Assembly: GCF_040546765.1 (NCBI RefSeq)
Contig: NZ_JBEPOK010000001.1
Span: 806,001-870,000 of the forward strand
Direction of reading: 5' to 3'
Origin: Arthrobacter sp. OAP107
GTDB taxonomy: Bacteria > Actinomycetota > Actinomycetes > Actinomycetales > Micrococcaceae
Length of the DNA: 64,000 nucleotides
In this document: positions 32,981-41,570 of the stretch, piece by piece
How the letters are laid out: each line of letters begins with the position of its first letter
How positions within the stretch are numbered: the stretch's first letter is position 1
Notes under the pieces: generated by a model
What the model was told of the DNA's origin: nothing
Database searches by the model: none
What the model saw: the letters and a program-made list of their open reading frames with translations, nothing else
Made by a program: the position numbers and the translations under genes

Positions 32981-33559
32981 GTGCCCAGAACACCTGCCAC
33001 CGCCACCGCTGACCAACAGGCCTCCAAGGAGCCTGAGAAGCCACTCACTGCCCGGCTGCCCGGATGCCTGGCCAACGTGGCCGGCGGCAGCCATGTGCCC
33101 GGCCCCGTGGCGTGGGTCGACGCCGAGGTGCTGCGGGACCTCGAGGAGCAGTTCGCCGGACCCTGGATTGTCCAGCGGTTCATTCATGACTACGTCTCGC
33201 TGTGGCAGCGGCGCCATGAGACCCTGGCGGACGCCATCGAACGGCAGGATACGGAGGCCGCGCTGGATGCCGCCATCAGCCTGAAAGTTTCCTCGTCCAT
33301 GGTGGGCGCCACTTCCTTGGCACGCCTCGCGCAGAAGCTGCAGGAAACCATCCAGGCAGGAAACTTTCCGGCGGGCGAGGAACTGCTGTCCGCCGTCGGT
33401 GTCTGCGGGCGCGCGACAGTCAACGAACTCGTTGCCGGCCACACGAAGCAGGGAGCGATCCGGTCAGCTACACCGCATGGTGAACCGGGCCCGCGGTTCC
33501 CGCGGCAAGCATCGCCTCTATCCGGGTTCGCAGCTCACGGGGACGGAACGGCTTCGTGA
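32981..33559 (+). CDS. HPt-like domain protein lacking the phosphorylatable histidine
   Basis: 192-residue protein. Residues ~65-125 form an HPt-type helical hairpin: FIHDYVSLWQRRHETLADAI, then DAAISLKVSSSMVGATSLARLAQKLQE. In active HPt domains the first part of the second helix reads AAHxLKxSS; here Ile99 replaces the histidine. The protein may therefore bind receivers without passing phosphate. GTG start at 32981 without a clear ribosome site (possible leaderless mRNA). Its 3' end overlaps the convergent receiver gene by 92 bases. The C-terminal ~40 residues are Pro/Gly-rich and could be produced by that overlap. Confidence 0.7.
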   Translation: MPRTPATATADQQASKEPEKPLTARLPGCLANVAGGSHVPGPVAWVDAEVLRDLEEQFAGPWIVQRFIHDYVSLWQRRHETLADAIERQDTEAALDAAISLKVSSSMVGATSLARLAQKLQETIQAGNFPAGEELLSAVGVCGRATVNELVAGHTKQGAIRSATPHGEPGPRFPRQASPLSGFAAHGDGTAS

Positions 33560-33863
33560 TGTACTCGTCGGCCCCGCAGTGGAGCGCTTCCTCGATATCG
33601 GCTTCGTCGGCGCGGCCCGTGAGCATCACGGCCCGGGCGGCGCTGAAGGGCCGGATGCGCCGCAGGACTTCGAAACCGTCAATGTCCGGAAGTCCGACGT
33701 CGACAGTCACAACACGGGGAAGCCGGCACCGCACCAGGTCCACCCCCTCGAGTCCGCTAGCCGCGGTGTAGACGGCAAATCCCGTCTGTTCCAGGACTGC
33801 GCGCAGAAGATTGCGCATATCGGCGTCGTCCTCAATGACGACTGCCACTCCCAATCCGGTCAT
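33468..33863 (-). CDS. Orphan single-domain response regulator (receiver)
   Basis: 131-residue receiver without an output domain. Acidic cluster Glu11-Asp12-Asp13, phospho-acceptor Asp55 (VDVGLPD), a Thr82 switch and Lys104 (TKPFRP) are present, so it should be phosphorylated. Start ATG at 33863 with GGAG upstream; no histidine kinase is adjacent. It is convergent with and overlaps the HPt-like gene, a natural candidate partner. Similar to the broken receiver at 25607. Confidence 0.9.
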   Translation of the reverse strand: MTGLGVAVVIEDDADMRNLLRAVLEQTGFAVYTAASGLEGVDLVRCRLPRVVTVDVGLPDIDGFEVLRRIRPFSAARAVMLTGRADEADIEEALHCGADEYITKPFRPRELRTRIEAMLAAGTAGPVHHAV

Positions 33864-34003
33864 GGTCAAACTCCACGTCTGGCGGGTGCTTGAGCCGGCC
33901 CAGCACCAACTCCAAGTTCACCGCCCACACCACACGCTACAAGTCTTGGAGCCGTTTTTCAGCATAAAATTTGCTGGGTTGGAAAAAGCGGCCACATGAC
34001 GGG

Positions 34004-34375
34004 TTAGGACAGCACCAGCCACACGCCCAGTGCTCCGAGCGCAACGCAGGCGCCGGCGGTCCAGAAAACGGCTGCGATGTCCGGTGACAGATGCCCTGCC
34101 CTGACCCCTTCGACGCTGCGCCGGTAGCGCCGCCGCTGGGTGGCGTAGATGCCGGTTCCGGCGGCGACAGTGAGGCCGAACATCGCCAGCACGAACGGTC
34201 CCTGGTCCGGCAGCCAGCGCAGGCACACCGCGCTCGCGGCGATCAGGGTCAGGACCGTCCGGCCCCACGCCAAAGCGGTGCGTTCGGGCTGCAGCCCGGG
34301 GTCGCCGTCGAGCGGTCCGTCAATTCGGTGTGGACCGTCGCCGGGCAGGGGGGCGGTGGCCGGGTTTTCGTCCAT
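34004..34375 (-). CDS. DUF202 small membrane protein (second of pair)
   Basis: 123 residues. The motif LQPERTALAWGRTVLTLIA marks DUF202; three hydrophobic helices follow (residues ~37-55, 60-80 and 100-121). It starts three bases after the upstream DUF202 gene ends, so the two are cotranscribed and may form a heteromeric membrane complex. Function unknown for the family. Confidence 0.85.
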   Translation of the reverse strand: MDENPATAPLPGDGPHRIDGPLDGDPGLQPERTALAWGRTVLTLIAASAVCLRWLPDQGPFVLAMFGLTVAAGTGIYATQRRRYRRSVEGVRAGHLSPDIAAVFWTAGACVALGALGVWLVLS

Positions 34376-34378
34376 GGT

Positions 34379-34786
34379 TCAGGACAGGACGACGACGGCG
34401 ATCACCACCGCCGCCGCGACGGCGCAGCCGGCGGCGAGCAACGGACCGATCAGCGGCAGGGGCAGCGGCCGGTTCGACCGCAGACTGGATTCAACCCGCA
34501 GCCAGCGGATGGCGGAGCCCGCGCTCAGCAGCATCCCTAACAAAAGGAGCAGGACTGACAGCGCGCGGCGGATGGGTTCGGGGAAGACGTCGGTGGTGAA
34601 GGCCTCCACCGCGATGCCCCCGGCCAGGAGCGCCAGGGACGTACGGATCCAGGCCAGGAAGGTCCTCTCATTGGCCAGGGTAAAGCGCGGATCAGGCTCG
34701 GTGCCGCCGGGCAGGAGCTTCTCGGCGAACCGGCTTCTGCGGGAGTCGGGGCCGGGCGGGGGAGCGGGGGTGGACGGCACCGTCAC
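34379..34786 (-). CDS. DUF202/YidH-type small membrane protein (first of pair)
   Basis: 135 residues: a Pro-rich soluble start, then FTLANERTFLAWIRTSLALLAGGIAVEAF, the YidH/DUF202 signature, and three membrane helices. The GTG at 34786 has no clear ribosome site; a second GTG six bases later is possible. First gene of a two-gene operon with the DUF202 protein downstream. The role is unknown. Confidence 0.85.
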   Translation of the reverse strand: MTVPSTPAPPPGPDSRRSRFAEKLLPGGTEPDPRFTLANERTFLAWIRTSLALLAGGIAVEAFTTDVFPEPIRRALSVLLLLLGMLLSAGSAIRWLRVESSLRSNRPLPLPLIGPLLAAGCAVAAAVVIAVVVLS

Positions 34787-34925
34787 AGTCTAGCCAGTGC
34801 CGTTGTTAACAGCTTTGTGAAATTCTTGTCACACACGGGTCAAGACGGCTCACCTGCGCTTATGATGCATGCGGAGGCAGAAAGTCCAGCCAGCGGCCAG
34901 CTGCCCGGAACCAGAGGAGTGCCCA

Positions 34926-36038
34926 TTGGACAACACCCGGTTCCCTGATGACGACAGCTGGCCGGAGGACGACGGGCCCGCTTCCGAGACCCCGCTGGTG
35001 CGCGAGCAGGCCTACGAGATCATCGACGCGGTCCTCTCCGGAACGGATCCGGAAGGGGCAAAGGTCCGGGACCGGCTGCGGGAGCACGTGGCAGCGCATC
35101 CCGGCAATCCGGAGGCAGCGCTCCATGAGCACCTGGTCTTCACCCGCTCGCTCGCCCGGGAAGCCGGTGACAGGCCCAACCCCGGCAATCAGGATGTGCA
35201 CCGGCACCCGGCCCAAAGTCAGATCAGTGTCCCCGGCCACGGCCAGGCGGCCATCGAGGCTGTCCTGCACGGCGGCATGCTGGTCACCGCGTTCCAGCCG
35301 ATCCACGACCTGCGCCGCGGCGGCGTTATCGGCGCTGAAGCCCTGACGCGTTTCCTATGGGAGCCGGACGGGGACGGTGCGGGCTCCTGGTTCAAGAATG
35401 CCGCCGCCGTCGGCTTGGGCGCGGACCTGGAGTTCTCAGCGCTGCAGGCGGCTGTGGCCGCGGCGCAGAACCTGCCGCCCGGGCTGGTCGTGGCGTTAAA
35501 CCTCTCCCCGGCCGTCTGCCTGGATCCCCGGCTGCCGGGGTTCCTGGAACACGCGCCCCTGGAACCCGCCCGGATCATGCTGGAACTCACCGAACCGCTC
35601 CAGCCCGAGCAACTGGGCCCCCTGCTGGACGTCCTGACGCCACTGCGCGGTTCCGGCATGGGGCTGGCAGTCGACGAGGCGGGAACGGATGCTGCCTCGA
35701 TGCGGCACATCCGGGCCCTCCGGCCTGACGTCATCAAGATCGGACGCGCCCTGGTCAGAGGGATCGAGGCCGATCCCGGCCGCCAGTACCTGGTCGCAGA
35801 CCTGGTTGAATTCGGACGCCAGACCGGAGCCGCGCTGGCCGCCGTCGGCATCGAAACCGCCGACGAACTTACGGTCCTCACCCGGCTGGCAGTGGCCGCC
35901 GGCCAGGGCCATTTCCTGGGGCAGCCCACGGTCCATGTGAAGGAATGGGCCACTTGGGCCGGTCCCGCCTCGGCGAACGGCCAAAGCGGACACGGACGCC
36001 ACACTGCCGCCGGGCCGGAACAGCTGAACGGACATTAA
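34926..36038 (+). CDS. EAL-domain protein, probably non-catalytic c-di-GMP phosphodiesterase homologue
   Basis: 370 residues. Residues ~24-75 form the helical unit shared with the small protein at 25027; residues ~108-345 are an EAL domain. Conserved: EAL at 138-140 with Arg142, NLSP (Asn192), Glu223 and QGHFLG. Altered: DDFGTG is DEAGTD (250-255), KID is KIG (Lys271), and AEGVET is AVGIET (307-312), losing a metal-binding Asp and the catalytic-loop Glu. It may bind c-di-GMP or partner proteins rather than hydrolyse it. The TTG at 34926 has AGAGGAG just upstream. No transmembrane or GGDEF part. Confidence 0.82.
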   Translation: MDNTRFPDDDSWPEDDGPASETPLVREQAYEIIDAVLSGTDPEGAKVRDRLREHVAAHPGNPEAALHEHLVFTRSLAREAGDRPNPGNQDVHRHPAQSQISVPGHGQAAIEAVLHGGMLVTAFQPIHDLRRGGVIGAEALTRFLWEPDGDGAGSWFKNAAAVGLGADLEFSALQAAVAAAQNLPPGLVVALNLSPAVCLDPRLPGFLEHAPLEPARIMLELTEPLQPEQLGPLLDVLTPLRGSGMGLAVDEAGTDAASMRHIRALRPDVIKIGRALVRGIEADPGRQYLVADLVEFGRQTGAALAAVGIETADELTVLTRLAVAAGQGHFLGQPTVHVKEWATWAGPASANGQSGHGRHTAAGPEQLNGH

Positions 36039-36060
36039 CGGCTCCGGATAGGCCCAAGGA

Positions 36061-36077
36061 CCGGCACGTACTGCCGG
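36061..36077. terminator. Small hairpin after the EAL gene
   Basis: CCGGCA-CGTAC-TGCCGG, 22 bases past the stop codon of the EAL gene. Short but perfect; a possible terminator. Confidence 0.5.
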
Positions 36078-36242
36078 CCCGCCGGCGCCGTATGTCAAGA
36101 CATGCCCTTTTATCGAAAGAACCCCAAGATTTCCCTAGGCTGCCCCCGGCAACATCAAGTCCTGTCTGAAAATCGCAATTGGGGGCGACATGGACCTGTG
36201 TTTCTCATCTAACCGCGGTCTCCAATTCCCAGGAGGCCGGCC

Positions 36243-38591
36243 ATGGCAGTACTAGACGTGCACATCAACGACGGTTTCGTTCCCATGGTGGACGGTTCAC
36301 TGGTGTACCACCGGGGATTCGGGGACCGCCGTACTGCGGTCAATGATCCGAACCCGGCGCTGGCACTGAGCCCGCGGGTCATCACCGCCAACGGCCGGGT
36401 GGTGGCCAGCCGGACCTATCCGCTGGGCGCACCTGTGCCGCCGCACGGCAGGCCGCAACCGCTGCGGCCGGACCCTGCTTTCACCCGGCAGTTCCTTGCC
36501 CGGCGGGGCTACTGGGCCAGCTTCTTTCCGCCCCGGACCCTGATTGCGGAGACCGGCAGCACCATCGAGATCATGGTGCACAACAACCTGGCGCAGCCGC
36601 ACGAGATCCGGTTCCACCGTGCCGGGCCGGGCGGTGCGGACATCGGATCCGGTCCGGTGGCGCCGGGAAAAACGAAACTGCTGCGCTTTCCGGCGCCGCT
36701 GCCCGGGACCTACGTGTATACCGATCCGGGCAACCAACCCGTGGAACGGGTTCTGGGCCTGTACGGCGGCCTGGTGGTGATCGATCCGCGCAACGCGTGG
36801 CGGCTGGCCCCGGGTAAGGCTGAGTTCGAGCGCCAGTGGCTGTGGCTGTGCCACGACGTCGACTCCAACTGGGCCCGGATCGCGTCGAGGGGGCAGACCG
36901 TGGACCCGCTCGCCACTCCGGCCGTGCCGAACTACTTCACCATCAACGGATTCTCCGGTTTCCAGTCCCTGGCCGTCACCACTGACCTGGCGTTCAACGA
37001 CCGCCGGCACGAGGACACGCTGCCCTCGGGACATCCGCGGGAGACGGACGTGCGCAACTTCAGCGCCAGCCCTTCCGCCGGGGCCGTCCGTACCGGGCAT
37101 CTCATGCGGATGCTCAACGCAGGCGTAGTGGACCACCAGCTCCACTACCACGGCAACCACGTCTGGACCGTGCGCGCCAACGGCATCGACTTTCCCCGGT
37201 CCAACGGCCGGGTCTCGCCGCAGGGCGACGTGCAGCTCCAGCAGTGGGAGGACACCATCCAGCTGCAACCCCTGGAACGGAAGGAGTCGGTCCTCCCGGT
37301 CCGGCGGCCGCCGGACACGGTCGATCAGGTGTGGAACGCCAGGAACGAGGACTGGACTTATCCCATGCACTGCCACGCGGAGCCGTCCCAGACAGCGCGC
37401 GGCGGGATGTACCCGGGCGGGCTTGTGGCGGACTGGGTGCTGGCCGCCCAAGCCGCCCCCGCGCAAGGGGCGCCACCTACCGCTGCGGATCCGCACCACA
37501 CGTTCCCGAGCCAGGTCGCCTTCTCATCCGACCAGCCGCACGAGGGCAGTCCCAAGACCGAGTTCCCGCTCAAGCCGGACGTGTTCCTTGAGATGGACTT
37601 CTTCAACAGGAAGTTCGTGTTCCCGGACGGCTCCGAGCATGAGATGTGGAGCTTCGAGGGCAACAAGTTTGGCCGCCAGATTCCGGGGACCACGGTGCGG
37701 ATGCAGGAGGGGCAGCTGTTCCAGGCCACCCTGAAGCCCAGCAAGAGGGTCCACACCATCCACTGGCACGGCATCGAACCGGACCCGCGCAACGACGGGG
37801 TGGGCCACACCTCCTTCGAGGTGTCGGGGCATTACACGTACCAGTGGAGGCCCGACGTCGGCGAACGGGGCAACCCTAACCGCGGTGCGGCGGGCACGTA
37901 CTTCTACCACTGCCATGTCAATACCCCGCTGCATGTGCAGATGGGCATGTTCGGTCCCATCGTCGTCGATCCCCGGCCCAACCCGGCCATGCCGGCGCCC
38001 GCCGGGACCCGGCGCCACTCGTTCGAAGGTCCGCTGTATGACGCCGCCACCGAGACCCTGATCGCGCCGTACTCCCTTGATCCGCGGTGGCACGAACTGA
38101 ACCATGCGGCGGGGCTCAATGGTGAGGATGTGGGGCTGAACCGCTTTGAGCCCAAGCACTTCTTCCTCATCGGCGGCAACATCCCTAACCGTCCGAGGGG
38201 CGACGACGTGGTCTGGGCTATCTCCCAGATGCGGGCCAACGTTGCCGGGAACGGCAGGTACCCCACGCTGGTGCGCTTGCTGAACGTGGATTACTTTCCC
38301 ACGCTGACAACGATCACGGACGCGGCAGGCAAACCGGCCCGGATCGCAGAACTGATCGCCCATGACGGCCGGCCGTTCTGGATCACCTCGAACCCGGCAG
38401 GCCCGGCGGTACAGCCGTCCATTGCCGGCCAGCCGCTCCTGACCAACATCATCAAGTCCGGCGCGGCGGAGAAGTTCGACTTCCTGCTCCATCCGCCGAC
38501 GCCGGGGAAGTACACCATCAGCATAAGCTTCCTGCATTGGGTCACGTCGGAGGTGCTCGCCACCCGCACCGTTACGGTAACCGCCGCCTGA
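36243..38591 (+). CDS. Large multicopper oxidase without signal peptide
   Basis: 782-residue cupredoxin-type oxidase. Copper motifs occur in two sets: LHYHGNH and MHCHAEPSQ in the middle, then IHWHGIEPDP and FYHCHVNTPLHVQMGMFG toward the C-terminus. The N-terminus lacks a signal peptide or membrane helix, so it is either cytoplasmic or exported by a route I cannot see. A strong AGGAGGCCGGCC precedes the ATG. Monocistronic; 3' neighbour is convergent. It is about twice the size of the oxidase at 7608 and not a close relative. Phenol or metal oxidation is likely; substrate unknown. Confidence 0.88.
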   Translation: MAVLDVHINDGFVPMVDGSLVYHRGFGDRRTAVNDPNPALALSPRVITANGRVVASRTYPLGAPVPPHGRPQPLRPDPAFTRQFLARRGYWASFFPPRTLIAETGSTIEIMVHNNLAQPHEIRFHRAGPGGADIGSGPVAPGKTKLLRFPAPLPGTYVYTDPGNQPVERVLGLYGGLVVIDPRNAWRLAPGKAEFERQWLWLCHDVDSNWARIASRGQTVDPLATPAVPNYFTINGFSGFQSLAVTTDLAFNDRRHEDTLPSGHPRETDVRNFSASPSAGAVRTGHLMRMLNAGVVDHQLHYHGNHVWTVRANGIDFPRSNGRVSPQGDVQLQQWEDTIQLQPLERKESVLPVRRPPDTVDQVWNARNEDWTYPMHCHAEPSQTARGGMYPGGLVADWVLAAQAAPAQGAPPTAADPHHTFPSQVAFSSDQPHEGSPKTEFPLKPDVFLEMDFFNRKFVFPDGSEHEMWSFEGNKFGRQIPGTTVRMQEGQLFQATLKPSKRVHTIHWHGIEPDPRNDGVGHTSFEVSGHYTYQWRPDVGERGNPNRGAAGTYFYHCHVNTPLHVQMGMFGPIVVDPRPNPAMPAPAGTRRHSFEGPLYDAATETLIAPYSLDPRWHELNHAAGLNGEDVGLNRFEPKHFFLIGGNIPNRPRGDDVVWAISQMRANVAGNGRYPTLVRLLNVDYFPTLTTITDAAGKPARIAELIAHDGRPFWITSNPAGPAVQPSIAGQPLLTNIIKSGAAEKFDFLLHPPTPGKYTISISFLHWVTSEVLATRTVTVTAA

Positions 38592-38598
38592 CCGGGGA

Positions 38599-39111
38599 TT
38601 AGCCCTGCTGCGCCGCCCACTCCTCGACCCGGCGGTTGCTTTCCTCCTCGGAGAGGTCTTCCACCCGGGTCATGATGGACCAGCGGACGCCGAAGGGATC
38701 CCGGATGCTGGCGTACCGGTCGCCGGAGACGAACGTGGTGAGCGGCTCGCGGATGGTGGCTCCGGCCTGTTCGGCGCGGTGCACCAGGGCGTCGGCGTCG
38801 GCGCAGTAGAGGCCCAGGGAGTAGCAGTCGTTTTCACCCTCCGGCGCCGGAACCAGGTGGTACTCGGGGTTGGGTTCGCCGAGCTGGAGGTGGCCGTTGC
38901 CGAAGTCGAGTTCGGCGTGGACCACCACTCCGCGCATCTCCGTGGCGCCGACCACACGGGCGCCGAACACGTCCTTGTAGAAGGCGATCGCTTCCCGGGC
39001 GCTGGTCACGGCAAGGAACGGTGTCAGGCTCGTCAAGCCGTTCGGAATCCCGTGGGTGGTGTGCTCTCCGTGGGCGGCGGTGGTGGAGTGGGTGCTTGTA
39101 GTATCTGTCAT
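38599..39111 (-). CDS. VOC-family protein (PhnB/glyoxalase-like)
   Basis: 170 residues with a VOC fold: LTPFLAVTSAREAIAFYKDVFGA at residues ~25-50, GHLQLGEPNP, then RDPFGVRWSIMTRVEDLSEEE at the end, the pattern of PhnB-like (3-dmu-9_3-mt) proteins. They bind divalent metal and act in isomerisation or resistance, but many are uncharacterised. It is divergent from the AraC-type gene at 39177 with about 65 bases between, suggesting regulation by it. Convergent with the oxidase, seven bases between stops. Confidence 0.88.
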   Translation of the reverse strand: MTDTTSTHSTTAAHGEHTTHGIPNGLTSLTPFLAVTSAREAIAFYKDVFGARVVGATEMRGVVVHAELDFGNGHLQLGEPNPEYHLVPAPEGENDCYSLGLYCADADALVHRAEQAGATIREPLTTFVSGDRYASIRDPFGVRWSIMTRVEDLSEEESNRRVEEWAAQQG

Positions 39112-39176
39112 GTCTATGACGCTACGTGCCCCGCCCGAGGCGGCGCTTGGAGATTCGCGACAGTCTGAGGGGACCG

Positions 39177-39974
39177 ATGGAGAGTTCGTTCAAGGGGATC
39201 CTGTACCCAGCCAGGCTTCCCACTTTCCACCGCCTTCCGGCGCCGGCCTCCGTGGCGGAGCTGGTCCAGTGGTTCTGGATTCCCGAGTGGGACATCGAGC
39301 CCGGCCGCACCTCCCGCCAGCACCTGATCGCGTACCCGGGCTCCAACCTTGTGGTGGAGCCGGGTGGCGTGGTCTTCTCCGGCCCCACAACCCGCGCCGC
39401 CCACCGGGACCTGGCCGGACGGGGCTGGGCGGTCGGTGCGCTGCTGCGGCCGGCAGCCGTGCCGCTGTTCACCGACAGTCCGGCCAGCCTGCAGGACACG
39501 GAAACGGCTGTGGCCGCGGAAGCGCTGCACCGTTCCGTCGCGGAGGTTATGAACGCGTACGACGGCGGTACCCGCCGTGAGCGGGCAGTGGACGCCTTTG
39601 CGGGGTGGCTGGCATGTTTTGCAGGGCATGAAGTGTCCGGGGAAGCGTTGCTGGCCAACCGGCTGATGGATGTCATCGGTTCGGATGCCTCGGTGGTCCG
39701 GGTGGAGGATGCGGCATCTCTCTTGGCGGTTTCGCAGCGGACCCTGCAGCGCGTGGCAAAGAAGTACATAGGCCTCAGCCCGGCCGCGCTGATCCGCCGT
39801 CGAAGGCTTCAGGACGCTGCCGAGCGGGCCCGCCTGGATCCGTCGGCGGATCTGGCAGCGATAGCTGCCGAGCTGGGTTACGCTGACCACGCGCACCTGA
39901 CGAATGACTTTCAGAAGTATCTCGGTTTCACACCAAGCACATACCGGCGGGCGGTTGCCGGGGACGGATCCTAG
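39177..39974 (+). CDS. AraC-family transcriptional regulator
   Basis: 265-residue regulator: an N-terminal sensor-like domain (residues 1-150) typical of DUF6597-type AraC proteins, then two helix-turn-helix motifs (VEDAASLLAVSQRTLQRVAKKYIGLSP and LAAIAAELGYADHAHLTNDFQKYLGFTPSTYRR). The ATG at 39177 follows GAGGGGACCG; a longer in-frame start lacks a site. Divergent from a VOC protein gene that it likely controls. Ligand unknown. Confidence 0.9.
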   Translation: MESSFKGILYPARLPTFHRLPAPASVAELVQWFWIPEWDIEPGRTSRQHLIAYPGSNLVVEPGGVVFSGPTTRAAHRDLAGRGWAVGALLRPAAVPLFTDSPASLQDTETAVAAEALHRSVAEVMNAYDGGTRRERAVDAFAGWLACFAGHEVSGEALLANRLMDVIGSDASVVRVEDAASLLAVSQRTLQRVAKKYIGLSPAALIRRRRLQDAAERARLDPSADLAAIAAELGYADHAHLTNDFQKYLGFTPSTYRRAVAGDGS

Positions 39975-39984
39975 AATGGGCGCC

Positions 39985-40467
39985 ATGAGTTCCCCGGATC
40001 CGGCTGAAAACCGCAAGCCCAAAACACTCCTGGGCCGCGCCGTTCAGGTGGTGCTGGCCGTTGTCCTGGTCTTGGTGGGGCCGGTGATGATTGGTGTCGG
40101 TTCCCGGATGGCTGATGCCCATGAGGATCTCGCGCGGACGGGTGTGCCCACCACCGGAACGATTGTTGACTTCAACGATGCCAGGAGGGCTTCGCAGCGG
40201 GACATCAGGGTCAGGTACACGTCCGCGGACGGGACGGACCGTGTCACCTCGGCCACCGTGGGCCATGGCCAGCAGCCTGCGGACGGCGCTGAAGTTACGG
40301 TGGTGTACCGCGAGGAGGACCCCGGCAATGCAATGGTGCTGGGGTATGAGAGTGACGGCGTCACCGTCCGGGGAATTGGCACTGTCCTGACGATGATTTT
40401 CATCCCCATCGTTCTCCTCCTCGTATTTTCGAACCGAGGAAAGGGGCCCCGAAACCAGGCTGGCTAG
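39985..40467 (+). CDS. DUF3592-type membrane protein
   Basis: 160 residues: N-terminal helix (~19-40), an extracytoplasmic beta-rich DUF3592-like part (TTGTIVDFND, VRYTSADG, GAEVTVVYREEDP) and a second helix (~130-150). The start could be 39976 or 39985; TAGAAT (39972-39977) lies exactly where a -10 box would put transcription start on the ATG at 39985, so I favour a leaderless mRNA. It lies just upstream of the IS481 element and is not damaged by it. Confidence 0.8.
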   Translation: MSSPDPAENRKPKTLLGRAVQVVLAVVLVLVGPVMIGVGSRMADAHEDLARTGVPTTGTIVDFNDARRASQRDIRVRYTSADGTDRVTSATVGHGQQPADGAEVTVVYREEDPGNAMVLGYESDGVTVRGIGTVLTMIFIPIVLLLVFSNRGKGPRNQAG

Positions 40468-40488
40468 CCGCGGTTGGAAGGTCCTAAG

Positions 40489-41565
40489 TGTAATTCCCAG
40501 GGACGTTGTGAACAGCGTGGCGTGATGTAAAGGGCGAGGGCCTCCGGTATCGATTTGGGTTACCACACTCATCTCGACGCCAGGAGGCCCTCGTGTCCTA
40601 CGTTACCCATGCCAATGCCGACCTGACACCTAAGGCCAGGGGGAAACTCGCTTGTTTGGTCATCGAGCAGGGCTGGACGCTGCGCCGGGCCGCGGAGCGG
40701 TTCCAGTGCTCGCCGGCAACGGCCAAGAAATGGGTGGACCGCTACCGGGCCTTGGGTGAGGATGGCATGGCTGATGCGTCGTCCCGGCCTCGACGGAGCC
40801 CGAACCGCACGCCCGCGCGCACTGAGCGACGGATTGTGGCGCTGCGTTTCACACGCCGCTGGGGACCGCACCGGATCGCTGCCCACCTTCACCTGGCCCG
40901 CTCGACCGTGGGCAAGGTTCTGGCCAGGTACCGGATGCCGAGGCTGGCCTGCCTGGACCAGGGCACCGGACTGCCCGTCCGAAAGCCGGCGCCGCAACGC
41001 TATGAACACGAGAACGCCGGGGATCTGGTCCACGTGGACATCAAGAAGCTCGGACGAATCCCCGATGGCGGCGGACACCGCGCCTTGGGACGTGCCAGGG
41101 GTCGGCGGAACCGCCGTGCCGGGACCGGGTACGCGTATCTGCACCACGCCGTCGATGACCATTCGCGTCTGGCGTACTCAGAAATCCTCGGCGATGAGAA
41201 AAAGGAAACCGCTGCCGCTTTCTGGATCCGGGCCGTCGCGTTCTTCGCCGCGCACGGAATCACCGTCAAGGCCGTGCTCACCGATAACGGATCCTGCTAC
41301 CGCTCCCGGGCCTTCGCAGCTGCCCTGGGCCCGCACGTCAAGCACCGGCGGACCCGCCCCTACCGGCCGCAGACTAACGGCAAGGTCGAACGCTTCAACC
41401 GGACCCTCGCCAGTGAATGGGCCTACGCCAGGCCCTACACCTCAGAAACCGAGCGCGCCGCCACCTACGAGGCCTGGCTCCACCACTACAATCACCACAG
41501 AACCCATACCGGCATCGGCGGCAAGACCCCCATCAGCCGCGTTCACAACCTCAGTGGGAATTACA
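40489..41565 (+). mobile_element. IS481-family insertion sequence, intact
   Basis: 1,077-bp element with terminal inverted repeats of about 25 bases (40489-40513 and 41541-41565; outer part TGTAATTCCCA, inner part TTGTGAAC, a few mismatches between) and 5'-TG...CA-3' ends. A six-base target duplication CCTAAG flanks it (40483-40488 and 41566-41571). One transposase gene fills it. Perfect target duplication suggests a recent insertion. It landed on the 3' end of the lysR gene without breaking it. Confidence 0.95.
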
Positions 41566-41570
41566 CCTAA
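40593..41570 (+). CDS. IS481-family DDE transposase
   Basis: 325 residues. N-terminal helix-turn-helix (LTPKARGKLACLVIEQGWTLRRAAERF) and an rve integrase core with catalytic Asp149 (HVDIKK), Asp231 (LTDNGSCY) and Glu266 (GKVERFNRTL), a DD(34)E spacing normal for IS481. AGGAGG stands before the GTG start. The TAA stop (41568-41570) lies outside the element, in the target duplication; the element itself ends within the codon for the last Thr. Frame intact, so the element may be active. Confidence 0.95.
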   Translation: MSYVTHANADLTPKARGKLACLVIEQGWTLRRAAERFQCSPATAKKWVDRYRALGEDGMADASSRPRRSPNRTPARTERRIVALRFTRRWGPHRIAAHLHLARSTVGKVLARYRMPRLACLDQGTGLPVRKPAPQRYEHENAGDLVHVDIKKLGRIPDGGGHRALGRARGRRNRRAGTGYAYLHHAVDDHSRLAYSEILGDEKKETAAAFWIRAVAFFAAHGITVKAVLTDNGSCYRSRAFAAALGPHVKHRRTRPYRPQTNGKVERFNRTLASEWAYARPYTSETERAATYEAWLHHYNHHRTHTGIGGKTPISRVHNLSGNYT

